NCBI GenBank assembly: GCA_041855385.1 | Contig: JBHAEC010000120.1 | Span: 1-31,733, forward strand | Direction of reading: 5' to 3' | Length of the DNA: 31,733 nt | From: JBHAEC01 sp041855385 | GTDB lineage: Bacteria; Bacillota; Negativicutes; Veillonellales; Veillonellaceae | Shown here: piece by piece, positions 1 to 7,557 of the stretch | How the letters are laid out: each line of letters opens with the position of its first letter | Position numbering within the stretch: the stretch's first letter is position 1 | Notes under the pieces: generated by a model | The model's database searches: none | What the model was told of the DNA's origin: nothing | What the model saw: the letters and a program-made list of their open reading frames with translations, nothing else | Program-made: the position numbers and the translations under genes

Positions 1-127
1 CTAAAGTTTTTTCTTTTTAGTTATTTACTTCTCTTTCTTTAAATGACAGATTACTAAATCTAATAAAATTGACTCTCTTCTATAAATTAATTCAAATATG
101 TGTTTTACTATCCTACACACCAAAAAA

Positions 128-168
128 GGGCACAACCAAATGAACTATTTGTTCACTTGGTTGTGCCC
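128..168 (-). terminator. Rho-independent terminator of the ATP synthase operon
   Basis: An 18-bp stem (arms 128-145 and 151-168, one G-U pair when read on the minus strand) closes a 5-nt loop and is followed on the minus strand by six T (122-127). It lies just downstream of the atpC stop codon and ends the operon. The AT-rich 1-121 stretch to its left shows no gene or convincing promoter. Confidence 0.93.
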
Positions 169-190
169 CTCTATTTTTGCTTGGGAATAG

Positions 191-607
191 TTACTCCATT
201 TTACCGGTAACTTTTAGACGCGTTATCGCACGTTTAAGTGCCAATTCTGCGCGAAGTGTATCTACGTCGGCAGAACGACTTGCCAATCGTTCCTGCGCCC
301 GTCTCATCGCACGTTCTGCCCGTGCAATATCGATGGTGTTTGCCAGTTCGCAGTTCGGCGTAATAATGGTAATCTTACCCCCATCATCCACTTCGAGGAA
401 CCCGCCAAACACGGCTAAAAGCTTTGTGCCCTCTGCTGTTTCAATGCGCAAAGGCCAGGTGCTAAGGGCCGCCACCAAAGGGGCATGACCGGGCAAAATG
501 CCGATTTCACCGTCTGTCGCACGAGCCACTAAGAAGTTAATGTCTCCTGCATATACAGTTTCATCCGGAGTGATAATCTCCAATGCCATGGTGCGTGCCG
601 ATGCCAT
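191..607 (-). CDS. atpC: ATP synthase F1 epsilon subunit
   Basis: Epsilon subunit of F1, the small central-stalk subunit that links the gamma shaft to the c-ring and can inhibit ATP hydrolysis. The 138-residue length is usual. Residues about 7-90 form the N-terminal beta-sandwich (ETVYAGDI, the conserved GEIGILPGHAPLV), and residues about 93-135 form the helical hairpin rich in Ala, Arg and Glu. The ATG at 607 has a GGGAG Shine-Dalgarno about 8 nt upstream; an internal Met at residue 7 is less well placed. It is the last gene of the operon, 3 bp after atpD, and is followed by the strong terminator at 128-168. Confidence 0.97.
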   Translation of the reverse strand: MASARTMALEIITPDETVYAGDINFLVARATDGEIGILPGHAPLVAALSTWPLRIETAEGTKLLAVFGGFLEVDDGGKITIITPNCELANTIDIARAERAMRRAQERLASRSADVDTLRAELALKRAITRLKVTGKME

Positions 608-610
608 AGA

Positions 611-2032
611 CTATTCTCCCTTCTCTTGCATTGCTTTTGCTTTTTCCACAGCTTCATCAATGGTACCAACCATGTAAAATGCCGCTTCAGGCAATTCATC
701 ATGAATACCATCCAAGATTTCACGGAAACCGCGGATTGTTTCTTTAAGAGGAACGTATTTACCTGGAGATCCTGTAAAGATTTCCGCTACGAAGAACGGT
801 TGGCTTAGGAATCTTTGGATCTTACGGGCACGAGCTACCGTCAATTTGTCATCATCGGACAATTCTTCCATGCCCAAGATGGCAATGATATCTTGCAGAT
901 CGCGGTATTTTTGGAGCACTTCTTGTACGCGACGAGCCACATCATAGTGCTCATCCCCAATGATAAGAGGATCCAAAATACGGCTTGTAGAGTCAAGCGG
1001 ATCCACCGCCGGATAAATCCCGAGTTCCGCAATGGAGCGAGACAAAACTGTCGTAGCATCCAAATGCGCAAATGTCGCTGCCGGAGCAGGGTCGGTAAGG
1101 TCATCGGCAGGTACATATACCGCCTGTACAGATGTAATGGATCCGTCTTTTGTAGATGTAATACGTTCTTGTAGATTTCCTACGTCCGTTGCCAATGTCG
1201 GTTGGTATCCTACGGCAGATGGCATACGACCAAGCAACGCAGACACTTCGGAACCGGCCTGAATGAAACGGAAGATATTATCAACAAACAGCAACACGTC
1301 CTGGTGCTGTACATCACGGAAGTATTCCGCCATAGTCAGTCCCGTAAGACCAACGCGCATACGTGCTCCCGGCGGCTCATTCATCTGACCGTATACCAAG
1401 GCTGCTTTTGAGATAACGCCGGATTCCTTCATTTCGTTCCAGAGGTCGTTCCCTTCACGGGTACGCTCCCCTACACCGGAGAATACGGAATAGCCACCGT
1501 GCTCGGTAGCAACGTTATGGATAAGCTCCATGATAAGTACGGTTTTACCTACCCCCGCACCGCCGAAAAGACCGATTTTACCGCCTTTTACATAAGGTGC
1601 AATAAGGTCAACGACTTTAATCCCTGTCTCAAGAATAGTCGTTTCAGGGGATAAATCATCAAACTTTGGTGCCGGACGATGAATTGGCCAGTATGTATCT
1701 GCTTTCACAGGGGTATCATCATGGTCAACCGTTTCGCCGAGCACATTAAAGATACGACCCAATACGCCGTCCCCTACAGGTACTGCAATCGCCGTTCCTG
1801 TATCCACCGCTTTCATGCCACGAGTCAAACCATCAGTTGAGCTCATAGCAACGCAGCGCACTGTGTCATCTCCCAGATGCTGCATAACTTCAACTGTAAT
1901 TTTTATGTCCTTGTTATCGCCTTCGCCTTCAATCTTGATGGCGTTATAGATTGCCGGTAAGGAACCTGTTTCAAAGGAAAGGTCTACTACCGGTCCGATA
2001 ACCTGTACAACTTTACCTATATTATTACTCAT
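611..2032 (-). CDS. atpD: ATP synthase F1 beta subunit
   Basis: Catalytic subunit of F1 where ADP and phosphate are joined. At 473 residues it is normal length. Visible motifs: the P-loop GGAGVGKT at residues 157-164, GERTREGNDLW after it, Walker B VLLFVDNIF with the following RF, and the DELSEED-type segment in the form MEELSDDDK, which contacts gamma. The start ATG at 2032 is preceded by GGAGG. The order gamma-beta-epsilon is the standard F1 order. Nothing is missing from the catalytic site. Confidence 0.99.
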   Translation of the reverse strand: MSNNIGKVVQVIGPVVDLSFETGSLPAIYNAIKIEGEGDNKDIKITVEVMQHLGDDTVRCVAMSSTDGLTRGMKAVDTGTAIAVPVGDGVLGRIFNVLGETVDHDDTPVKADTYWPIHRPAPKFDDLSPETTILETGIKVVDLIAPYVKGGKIGLFGGAGVGKTVLIMELIHNVATEHGGYSVFSGVGERTREGNDLWNEMKESGVISKAALVYGQMNEPPGARMRVGLTGLTMAEYFRDVQHQDVLLFVDNIFRFIQAGSEVSALLGRMPSAVGYQPTLATDVGNLQERITSTKDGSITSVQAVYVPADDLTDPAPAATFAHLDATTVLSRSIAELGIYPAVDPLDSTSRILDPLIIGDEHYDVARRVQEVLQKYRDLQDIIAILGMEELSDDDKLTVARARKIQRFLSQPFFVAEIFTGSPGKYVPLKETIRGFREILDGIHDELPEAAFYMVGTIDEAVEKAKAMQEKGE

Positions 2033-2066
2033 TTAAGAGGTTCTCCTCCCTAGTATTTTTTAAGGA

Positions 2067-2939
2067 TTATTGCAAGGCATTAGCACCGCCGACAATTTCC
2101 GAAATTTCATTCGTAATACCGGCCTGACGTACTTTATTGTACTCCAGATGCAATTTATCAAGTAATTCAGAGGCATTATCTGTTGCCGAGGTCATAGCTG
2201 TCATACGAGATCCCAACTCGCTTGCGGCTGCTTGCAAGAGAGAATTGTATACAGATATTTCCACATATTTTGGAAGCAATTCAAAGAAGATGTCTTCTCC
2301 GCTGGGAACGAAAATATATTTTTCAACGGCTTCTTCATCTTCGAATAAATCGGTTTCCACCTGTGGCGTTTCAACAGGCAACAGTTTTGTGGCACGCACT
2401 TCCTGTGTTATGGAATTGATAAAGTGGGTGTATACCATCACCACTTCATCTACCTTGGCCTCAACAAAATAATCGGCTACGTCTTTAGCAAGCTCTGTCG
2501 CATTTTCGTATTCCGGTTTATCAGAGAAACCGCTATACACCTGCGCAATCTTATATTTACGATGTTTTAAATACTCTTGCGGCTTACGACCAACCACTAC
2601 CAACTCATATGTTTCCGGATCTTTCCCTGCAAGGAGAGTCATGACTTTCTTCATCAAGTTGTATGTATAGGGTCCTGCCAGTCCCTTATCGGCACCAATG
2701 ATTAGGTATCCCGTCTTTGTTACGGGGCGTTTTGTAAGCAAAGGGTGATTTACCTTTTGCGCACTGCTTGCCACATTTTTAAGAAGTTCTCCTAATTTTG
2801 CTGCATAGGGTTCTGTAGCATGAGCTTTACCTTGTGCACGGCGTAGTCGAGCAGAAGCAACCATTTTCATGGCCTTCGTAATTTGCTGCGTGTTAGTAAC
2901 ACTCTTTATGCGTCTCCTGATATCCTGTGCACTAGCCAT
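2067..2939 (-). CDS. atpG: ATP synthase F1 gamma subunit
   Basis: Central rotating shaft of F1. The 290-residue protein has the two diagnostic ends: an N-terminal helix beginning ASAQDIRRRIKSV with the TQQITKAMKMVA segment, and a C-terminal helix containing YNKVRQAGITNEISEIVGGA, which inserts into the alpha3beta3 hexamer. The middle (about 75-220) is the less conserved Rossmann-like domain. The start ATG at 2939 has GAGGAGG a few bases upstream, inside the end of atpA. Position between atpA and atpD is canonical. Confidence 0.99.
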   Translation of the reverse strand: MASAQDIRRRIKSVTNTQQITKAMKMVASARLRRAQGKAHATEPYAAKLGELLKNVASSAQKVNHPLLTKRPVTKTGYLIIGADKGLAGPYTYNLMKKVMTLLAGKDPETYELVVVGRKPQEYLKHRKYKIAQVYSGFSDKPEYENATELAKDVADYFVEAKVDEVVMVYTHFINSITQEVRATKLLPVETPQVETDLFEDEEAVEKYIFVPSGEDIFFELLPKYVEISVYNSLLQAAASELGSRMTAMTSATDNASELLDKLHLEYNKVRQAGITNEISEIVGGANALQ

Positions 2940-2942
2940 AGA

Positions 2943-4481
2943 TTATTCCTCCTCTTTTGTAAGAAGCGTATGATTTGCACCAAATGCGTCAATACATTCA
3001 AGGATTGCTTTCTTCAAAAGTTCTTCATTTTCTTCATCAAGCTTAAGTGAATCCTTAATGGATGTAAGGATTTCAGGATAGTTGGCATGGATATATTTAA
3101 GTAGAGCATCTTCAAATGGATTTACATCTTCCACCTGAATGGTACTTAAATATCCGTTAATACCTGCATAAAGAACCACAACCTGCTCTTCTACGGCAAG
3201 CGGAGTATATTGAGGTTGTTTTAGCATTTCCGTCAAGCGGGCACCACGATCAAGTTGTGCCTTTGTGGATTTGTCCAAATCGGAACCGAACTGAGCAAAT
3301 GCTGCAAGCTCACGATACTGCGCCAAATCAAGACGCAACTTGCCGGCAACTTGTTTCATCGCCTTAATCTGAGCACTACCACCTACACGGGATACGGACA
3401 AACCTACGTTAATTGCAGGACGAATACCGGAGTAGAACAATTCGGTGCCTAGGAATATCTGTCCGTCCGTAATGGAAATAACATTTGTCGGAATGTAGGC
3501 GGACACGTCACCTGCCAAGGTTTCAATAATAGGCAGTGCCGTAATGGACCCTCCCCCCAATTCTGGAGATAATTTTGCCGCCCGTTCAAGTAAGCGGGAG
3601 TGTAAGTAGAATACATCGCCCGGATACGCCTCACGTCCCGGCGGACGACGAAGGAGCAAACTCATGGAACGGTATGCCACGGCATGTTTGGAAAGGTCAT
3701 CATATACGCAAAGCACATGCTTGCCTTGGTACATGAAGTGCTCGCCCATACTAACACCGGAATAAGGAGCCAAGTATTGCATCGGCGCCCCTTGAGAAGC
3801 GCTGGCGGATACAACGATAGTGTAGTCCATCGCACCTGCTTCTTCTAACTTCTGCGTTACACGGGCTACGGTAGACTCTTTCTGCCCGATAGCCACATAA
3901 ATACAAATTACATCATTACCTTTTTGATTCAAAATGGTATCAATAGCGATAGCTGTTTTACCGGTACCACGGTCACCGATGATAAGCTCACGTTGTCCGC
4001 GACCGATGGGAACCATGGAATCAATCGCCTTTAAGCCTGTTTGTAAAGGCTCATGTACGGATTGACGATCCGCAATTCCCGGTGCGGGGTACTCAATAGG
4101 ACGGAATGTTTCCGCCTTAATTTCTCCCTTTCCGTCAATGGGTTGCCCCAATGCGTTTACAACACGACCAATCAAGCCCTCTCCCACAGGCACCTGCATG
4201 ATGCGGCCTGTGCGACGAACTTGGTCGCCTTCCTTGATCAGGAAGTCATCCCCTAATAATACGGCCCCAACATTATCAAGCTCAAGGTTAAGAACCATGC
4301 CGTACACACCATGTGGCAACTCCAAAAGTTCGCCCGCCATGGCTTTTTCCAAGCCATAAATATGAGCGATGCCGTCACCTACTTCAAGTACGGTGCCCAC
4401 GTCATCAACATTTATTTCGATGTTGTAGTCCTGAATCTGTTGTTTAATTATAGCCGTAATTTCTTCTGGCTTCATTTTCAT
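2943..4481 (-). CDS. atpA: ATP synthase F1 alpha subunit
   Basis: Non-catalytic nucleotide-binding subunit of F1, 512 residues, normal length. The P-loop GDRGTGKT lies at residues 169-176, and VGLSVSRVGGSAQ near residue 365-378 carries the arginine finger that reaches into the beta active site. The N-terminal helix (KPEEITAIIKQQI) is the part that binds delta. ATG at 4481 is chosen because a GGGGTGAAG Shine-Dalgarno lies 8-11 nt upstream; an in-frame ATG two codons later is farther from it. It follows atpH by 2 bp, which suggests translational coupling. Confidence 0.99.
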   Translation of the reverse strand: MKMKPEEITAIIKQQIQDYNIEINVDDVGTVLEVGDGIAHIYGLEKAMAGELLELPHGVYGMVLNLELDNVGAVLLGDDFLIKEGDQVRRTGRIMQVPVGEGLIGRVVNALGQPIDGKGEIKAETFRPIEYPAPGIADRQSVHEPLQTGLKAIDSMVPIGRGQRELIIGDRGTGKTAIAIDTILNQKGNDVICIYVAIGQKESTVARVTQKLEEAGAMDYTIVVSASASQGAPMQYLAPYSGVSMGEHFMYQGKHVLCVYDDLSKHAVAYRSMSLLLRRPPGREAYPGDVFYLHSRLLERAAKLSPELGGGSITALPIIETLAGDVSAYIPTNVISITDGQIFLGTELFYSGIRPAINVGLSVSRVGGSAQIKAMKQVAGKLRLDLAQYRELAAFAQFGSDLDKSTKAQLDRGARLTEMLKQPQYTPLAVEEQVVVLYAGINGYLSTIQVEDVNPFEDALLKYIHANYPEILTSIKDSLKLDEENEELLKKAILECIDAFGANHTLLTKEEE

Positions 4482-4483
4482 TT

Positions 4484-5050
4484 CTAATTCTTCACCCCAA
4501 TTTCAGTCATATCATCTTTGAGTAAGGATTTCTCCATTTCTTTCAGACTTCGCGCTACGCTGGCATCAATACGTTTATCCCCGATTTGAATAATCATGCC
4601 TCCCAAGATAGCCGGATCCACAATGAAGGTAAGCTCCACTTGCTTTCCTGTTAAGGACTCTATCTTCTGTTGGAGTTTTTCTCTTTCTGCGTCCTGTAAA
4701 GGTGCTACAACCCGAACAATCGCTTCAAGAATATTACGGGATTCACGGGATTTAGCCATGTAGCCGTCAATGGCAGCCACTATATAACCTTCGCGACCTC
4801 GATTAATCATGACATATAAAAATTGGAGTGCTAGTTTACCAATATTATTGCTGAATATTTTTTCCAGCACAGAGCGCTTACTTTCTGCACTTACAATAGG
4901 ATGGCCAAGAAAAGCCTGCAATTCCTTATGCTCTACAAGCACACTGCGAACATAGGAAAGGTCTGCATCCATCTCTTCGAGAATATGTTGTTCACAGGCA
5001 AGATTAAAGATAGCTTCACTATATTTGTCGGCTACGATATTTGTTCTCAT
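4484..5050 (-). CDS. atpH: ATP synthase F1 delta subunit
   Basis: Delta subunit, the peripheral-stalk cap that ties F1 to the b subunits. The 188-residue protein has the N-terminal helical domain (about 5-105, with YSEAIFNLA) and the C-terminal part ending in PAILGGMIIQIGDKRIDASVARSL, the family signature. Its ATG overlaps the TGA of atpF in an ATGA arrangement (5047-5050), so translation of the two stalk components is coupled. Confidence 0.97.
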   Translation of the reverse strand: MRTNIVADKYSEAIFNLACEQHILEEMDADLSYVRSVLVEHKELQAFLGHPIVSAESKRSVLEKIFSNNIGKLALQFLYVMINRGREGYIVAAIDGYMAKSRESRNILEAIVRVVAPLQDAEREKLQQKIESLTGKQVELTFIVDPAILGGMIIQIGDKRIDASVARSLKEMEKSLLKDDMTEIGVKN

Positions 5051-5544
5051 CGAGCGCCTACACTTTTACTATCGAGCTTTTCGATAGCTTCACTAATGAG
5101 ACGGCTGTTTGCGTCAGTATCAAGGTTTTGAGAAATCACCTTGCCTGCTACAGCAACGGATAAGCTTACCACCTCTTGGCGAAGCTCACGCATAGCCTTT
5201 TCTCTTTCGCGGATAATTTCTTCCTGTGCCTGTGTTTTTTCTCGCATAATCTGTTCGCGCACTTCTTCTAACTGTGCTTGTGTTTGCGCTTCAGCTTGTT
5301 TTGTAGCTTTATCAATAATAGCTTGGGCTTCCTGACGAGCAGCTACGATTTGCTGCTTGTACTCTGCTTCTAACTGCTCTGCACTAATTCGTGCTTTTTC
5401 AGCACCTTCTAAATCGCGTGCAATTCGATCCTGACGTTCCTGCATTACCTGAAGTATTGGTTTATAGGCAAATTTAGCCAAAATCGCAACAAGGATAAAA
5501 AAGTTGAGGAATTGTGCGAGCAATGTACCGTTTATTTCAATCAA
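5047..5544 (-). CDS. atpF: ATP synthase Fo b subunit
   Basis: Peripheral-stalk b subunit, 165 residues. One N-terminal membrane helix (about residues 5-25) is followed by a long charged helix (about 30-150) rich in Glu, Gln, Lys, Arg and Ala, which forms the right-handed coiled-coil dimer. The initiation codon is TTG at 5544: AGGAGG lies 8 nt upstream, and no ATG or GTG is available near it. It overlaps atpH by 4 bp. Only one b-type gene is present, so a b homodimer is expected. Confidence 0.96.
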   Translation of the reverse strand: MIEINGTLLAQFLNFFILVAILAKFAYKPILQVMQERQDRIARDLEGAEKARISAEQLEAEYKQQIVAARQEAQAIIDKATKQAEAQTQAQLEEVREQIMREKTQAQEEIIREREKAMRELRQEVVSLSVAVAGKVISQNLDTDANSRLISEAIEKLDSKSVGAR

Positions 5545-5575
5545 CGGATGTACCTCCTCTACTTTCCATCAGGAA

Positions 5576-5833
5576 TTATAATAAAGAAACGTAAGGATTA
5601 GCAAATACCAATACGATAGCAATAACTGCTGCGATAATAGGAATAGACTCAACCAAGCCGATAGCGATAAGCATGTTGGTTAAAAGTTTACCGCTTTGTT
5701 CCGGTTGACGAGTCATACCTTCCAATGCTTTGGATGCTACACGAGCATCAGAGAATGCTGCCGCAAGAGCTGCGATACTGATTGTTACTGCTGCTGAAAC
5801 TGCAGATATTGCTAAAACCATTGCTTTTTCCAT
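5576..5833 (-). CDS. atpE: ATP synthase Fo c subunit (rotor ring), atypical helix 1
   Basis: Rotor-ring subunit of 85 residues: two membrane helices (about 5-38 and 50-83) joined by the polar loop RQPEQ (42-46). The ion-binding carboxylate is Glu62, followed by Ser63. Aligned by the RQPE loop to the Na+-type c subunit of Ilyobacter tartaricus (register recalled, not computed), Glu62/Ser63 match its Glu65/Ser66, and Asp29 sits where that protein has the Na+ ligand Gln32. The glycines of the GxGxGxGxG packing motif in helix 1 are replaced by Ala22, Ala24, Ala26, Ser28 and Ala30, and Arg31 follows. The Tyr that helps bind Na+ in I. tartaricus is Ile67 here, so Na+ or H+ specificity cannot be called. 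AGGAGG precedes the ATG by about 10 nt. Confidence 0.96.
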   Translation of the reverse strand: MEKAMVLAISAVSAAVTISIAALAAAFSDARVASKALEGMTRQPEQSGKLLTNMLIAIGLVESIPIIAAVIAIVLVFANPYVSLL

Positions 5834-5880
5834 CTTAAAAAATCCTCCTAATAACTAAAGAATAAATACATACCGATGTA

Positions 5881-6552
5881 CTAATGTCCCTCTCCTACAA
5901 CAGAAGATAAATAGGACGTTGTTAGAATAGTAAAAATAAAGGCTTGAATTAGACCAACAACCAAACTAAAAATAATCCAGATAAGCGGTGCTCCGATAGG
6001 CGCCAAGTAGTAGAGAATTTCCAATAGTATTTCGCCTGCGAGAATGTTCCCGAACAAACGAAATGCCAAGGTTATCGGCTTAGAAATTTCTTCCATCAAA
6101 TTAACAACAACAAATGGCACAAATGGCTTAAATAAGTGCTTGATGTGTCCTACACCATGGTTTTTAAACCCTACTGCCCATACGGTAGCAGAGGACGCCA
6201 AAGCCAGTCCCAAAGTTGTGTTTAAGTCATTTGTCGGCGATGCGATTACGCCAAAGTTAGGCAAAAGACCTATTTCGTTGCCAATAAAAATGAACAAAAA
6301 CATCGTCAAAAGAACAGATATAACCTGGTGCATCTTATCGCCCAGCGCCGGTTTCATCTGCGCCATCAGTACTTCAAAAATGGATTCAACCACATTTTGA
6401 ATGCCGCTAGGCACGAGTTCGCGTTTTCTCGTCGCCAACATGGTTATGATAATAACGATTGCCGCCGTCAGCCATGTCATGTACAACGTGTCCATATTAA
6501 AGGCAAGCCCACCAAATTCGACTACTTTATGGTGTCCTGCATGTAACTGCAT
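5881..6552 (-). CDS. atpB: ATP synthase Fo a subunit
   Basis: Stator channel subunit of Fo, 223 residues, about five to six membrane helices. The essential arginine is Arg165 in PITLAFRLFGN, with Asn169 and Glu174 of the channel lining downstream and Gln203 in the last helix (LIQAFIFTIL). The N terminus (MQLHAGHHKVVEFGGLAFN) is short and periplasm-facing as usual in Firmicutes. It ends 47 bp before atpE. GGGGGTGGAG precedes the ATG. Confidence 0.97.
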   Translation of the reverse strand: MQLHAGHHKVVEFGGLAFNMDTLYMTWLTAAIVIIITMLATRKRELVPSGIQNVVESIFEVLMAQMKPALGDKMHQVISVLLTMFLFIFIGNEIGLLPNFGVIASPTNDLNTTLGLALASSATVWAVGFKNHGVGHIKHLFKPFVPFVVVNLMEEISKPITLAFRLFGNILAGEILLEILYYLAPIGAPLIWIIFSLVVGLIQAFIFTILTTSYLSSVVGEGH

Positions 6553-6589
6553 AGCTCCACCCCCCTTCTCTCTACGATTCTGTAATCTT

Positions 6590-6955
6590 TTAGCGCTTCG
6601 GATAAAGAATGGCTTCTAAATAGATAGCCGGTTTAAGGGATATGAGTCCAATCGTCGTCGCCAAAATATCTATGGAGGGAATGCCCACCGCTACCACGAT
6701 AATCAGCAAAACCAAGGAAAATCGACCTGCTAAACTTTTCTTGATTTCTGTCTCAGCCTGGATCGGATCCATATTTTCCAGTTTTTTTACCCGCAAAGCC
6801 AAAAGAAGAAAATAAACTATATTTCCAAGGCTACCCAAAACCCACCCGGAGATAAGCTTCGTGTATCCCATTAGGAACAAGAGAATCACACCTGCCGCCA
6901 AGAACCCTACGGAAATGGCGAGAATGTGCTTTACATAGGAATAATAGTAATCCAT
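6590..6955 (-). CDS. atpI: ATP synthase protein I (AtpI), assembly factor
   Basis: Small hydrophobic protein of about 121 residues with four predicted membrane helices (about 10-30, 34-55, 75-95 and 100-118) joined by a charged cytoplasmic loop (RVKKLENMDPIQAETEIKK). This topology and its place directly upstream of atpB identify AtpI, thought to help c-ring assembly or Mg2+ supply. Sequence conservation is low in this family, so the call rests mainly on position and topology. The ATG at 6955 is preferred; an in-frame TTG two codons upstream (6961) is also possible because the Shine-Dalgarno (AGGTTGAG) is weak. Confidence 0.85.
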   Translation of the reverse strand: MDYYYSYVKHILAISVGFLAAGVILLFLMGYTKLISGWVLGSLGNIVYFLLLALRVKKLENMDPIQAETEIKKSLAGRFSLVLLIIVVAVGIPSIDILATTIGLISLKPAIYLEAILYPKR

Positions 6956-6967
6956 ATTCAACTCAAC

Positions 6968-7177
6968 CTACTTTTTTATCATCTGTCGAAACAGAGACCA
7001 AAAGCCAGTAAAGGCTCCCAAAAAGGAGAAAAAAATCAATCCCCAAGGACTGACATAAAAAAAAGAGTCCACAGAGTGGCCGATGAAAACTCCGACCATG
7101 ATACATCCGAATAGTGTAAACCCTGCTGAAGAAGCGGTAGCTAAGGCTCTGATCCATTCCGGAGATTGTTTTTTCAC
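6968..7177 (-). CDS. atpZ: AtpZ-like F0F1 ATPase accessory protein
   Basis: A 69-residue membrane protein with two hydrophobic helices (about 10-35 and 43-62) and short charged ends, matching the AtpZ/AtpI accessory family found at the head of Firmicute ATP synthase operons; in alkaliphilic Bacillus it forms a complex with AtpI linked to Mg2+/Ca2+ transport. The start is GTG at 7177, with AAGGAGG 8 nt upstream. It is the first gene of the operon; the leader from the predicted transcription start is about 38 nt. The symbol follows the family and was not tested by alignment. Confidence 0.82.
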   Translation of the reverse strand: MKKQSPEWIRALATASSAGFTLFGCIMVGVFIGHSVDSFFYVSPWGLIFFSFLGAFTGFWSLFRQMIKK

Positions 7178-7221
7178 CCTGCTCGCCTCCTTACTCTTTA
7201 AAGCGTAAAAATTGACATCTC

Positions 7222-7230
7222 ATTATAGCA
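7222..7230 (-). promoter_or_regulatory. Extended -10 promoter of the ATP synthase operon
   Basis: On the minus strand the segment reads TGCTATAAT, a consensus -10 box with the TGn extension. The best -35 (TTGGAG, 19 nt upstream) is weak, as is common for extended -10 promoters. Transcription would start near 7215, about 38 nt before the atpZ GTG. Confidence 0.8.
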
Positions 7231-7250
7231 TGACATAATTAGCTATCTCC

Positions 7251-7526
7251 AATGCATTATACTCATATGAACCAGCTTTTATGCCCCTTTTTTCCTTTAA
7301 GTCATTACAGAAAAAGACCGCTAAATCACGAAACTTTTATCTTCGAAGATGTAATTTCATAACAGTATGTCATATTCGACAAAAATGCAAAAATTCCTTC
7401 TTTATTTGTCGTTTTTCCTCCCATTTTTACTCAAAAATATCTTTTCGCAGGGAAATTGCTCGCTCTTTCTCTTCAAAGCATTCCCTTGCTATCTTTGCAT
7501 ATCGATACTCTTTTTCGCAAAACAAA
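7251..7526. other. Intergenic stretch without a recognised gene
   Basis: AT-rich spacer between the wecB terminator and the atp promoter. Open frames on the plus strand lack Shine-Dalgarno sequences and have low-complexity Phe/Ser/Lys translations. The only structure seen is a perfect 12-bp palindrome, ATCTTCGAAGAT, at 7339-7350, with no T-tract. Confidence 0.6.
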
Positions 7527-7551
7527 AGGACCACCCAATATGGGTCGTCCT
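7527..7551 (-). terminator. Terminator after wecB
   Basis: Arms 7527-7536 and 7542-7551 pair over 10 bp with one internal mismatch and a 5-nt loop. On the minus strand TTTT (7527-7524) follows. It lies 6 bp after the wecB stop codon; the plus strand also has a T run on its side. Confidence 0.75.
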
Positions 7552-7557
7552 CTTTTT

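Noticed and set aside
177..6619. Many open frames of 60-183 codons on the plus strand and in other minus frames across the ATP synthase operon
   Set aside because: They lie opposite or out of frame with strongly conserved subunits, lack Shine-Dalgarno sequences and have low-complexity translations.
7339..7350. Perfect 12-bp palindrome ATCTTCGAAGAT
   Set aside because: Isolated, short, no T run and no nearby promoter; such a palindrome can arise by chance.
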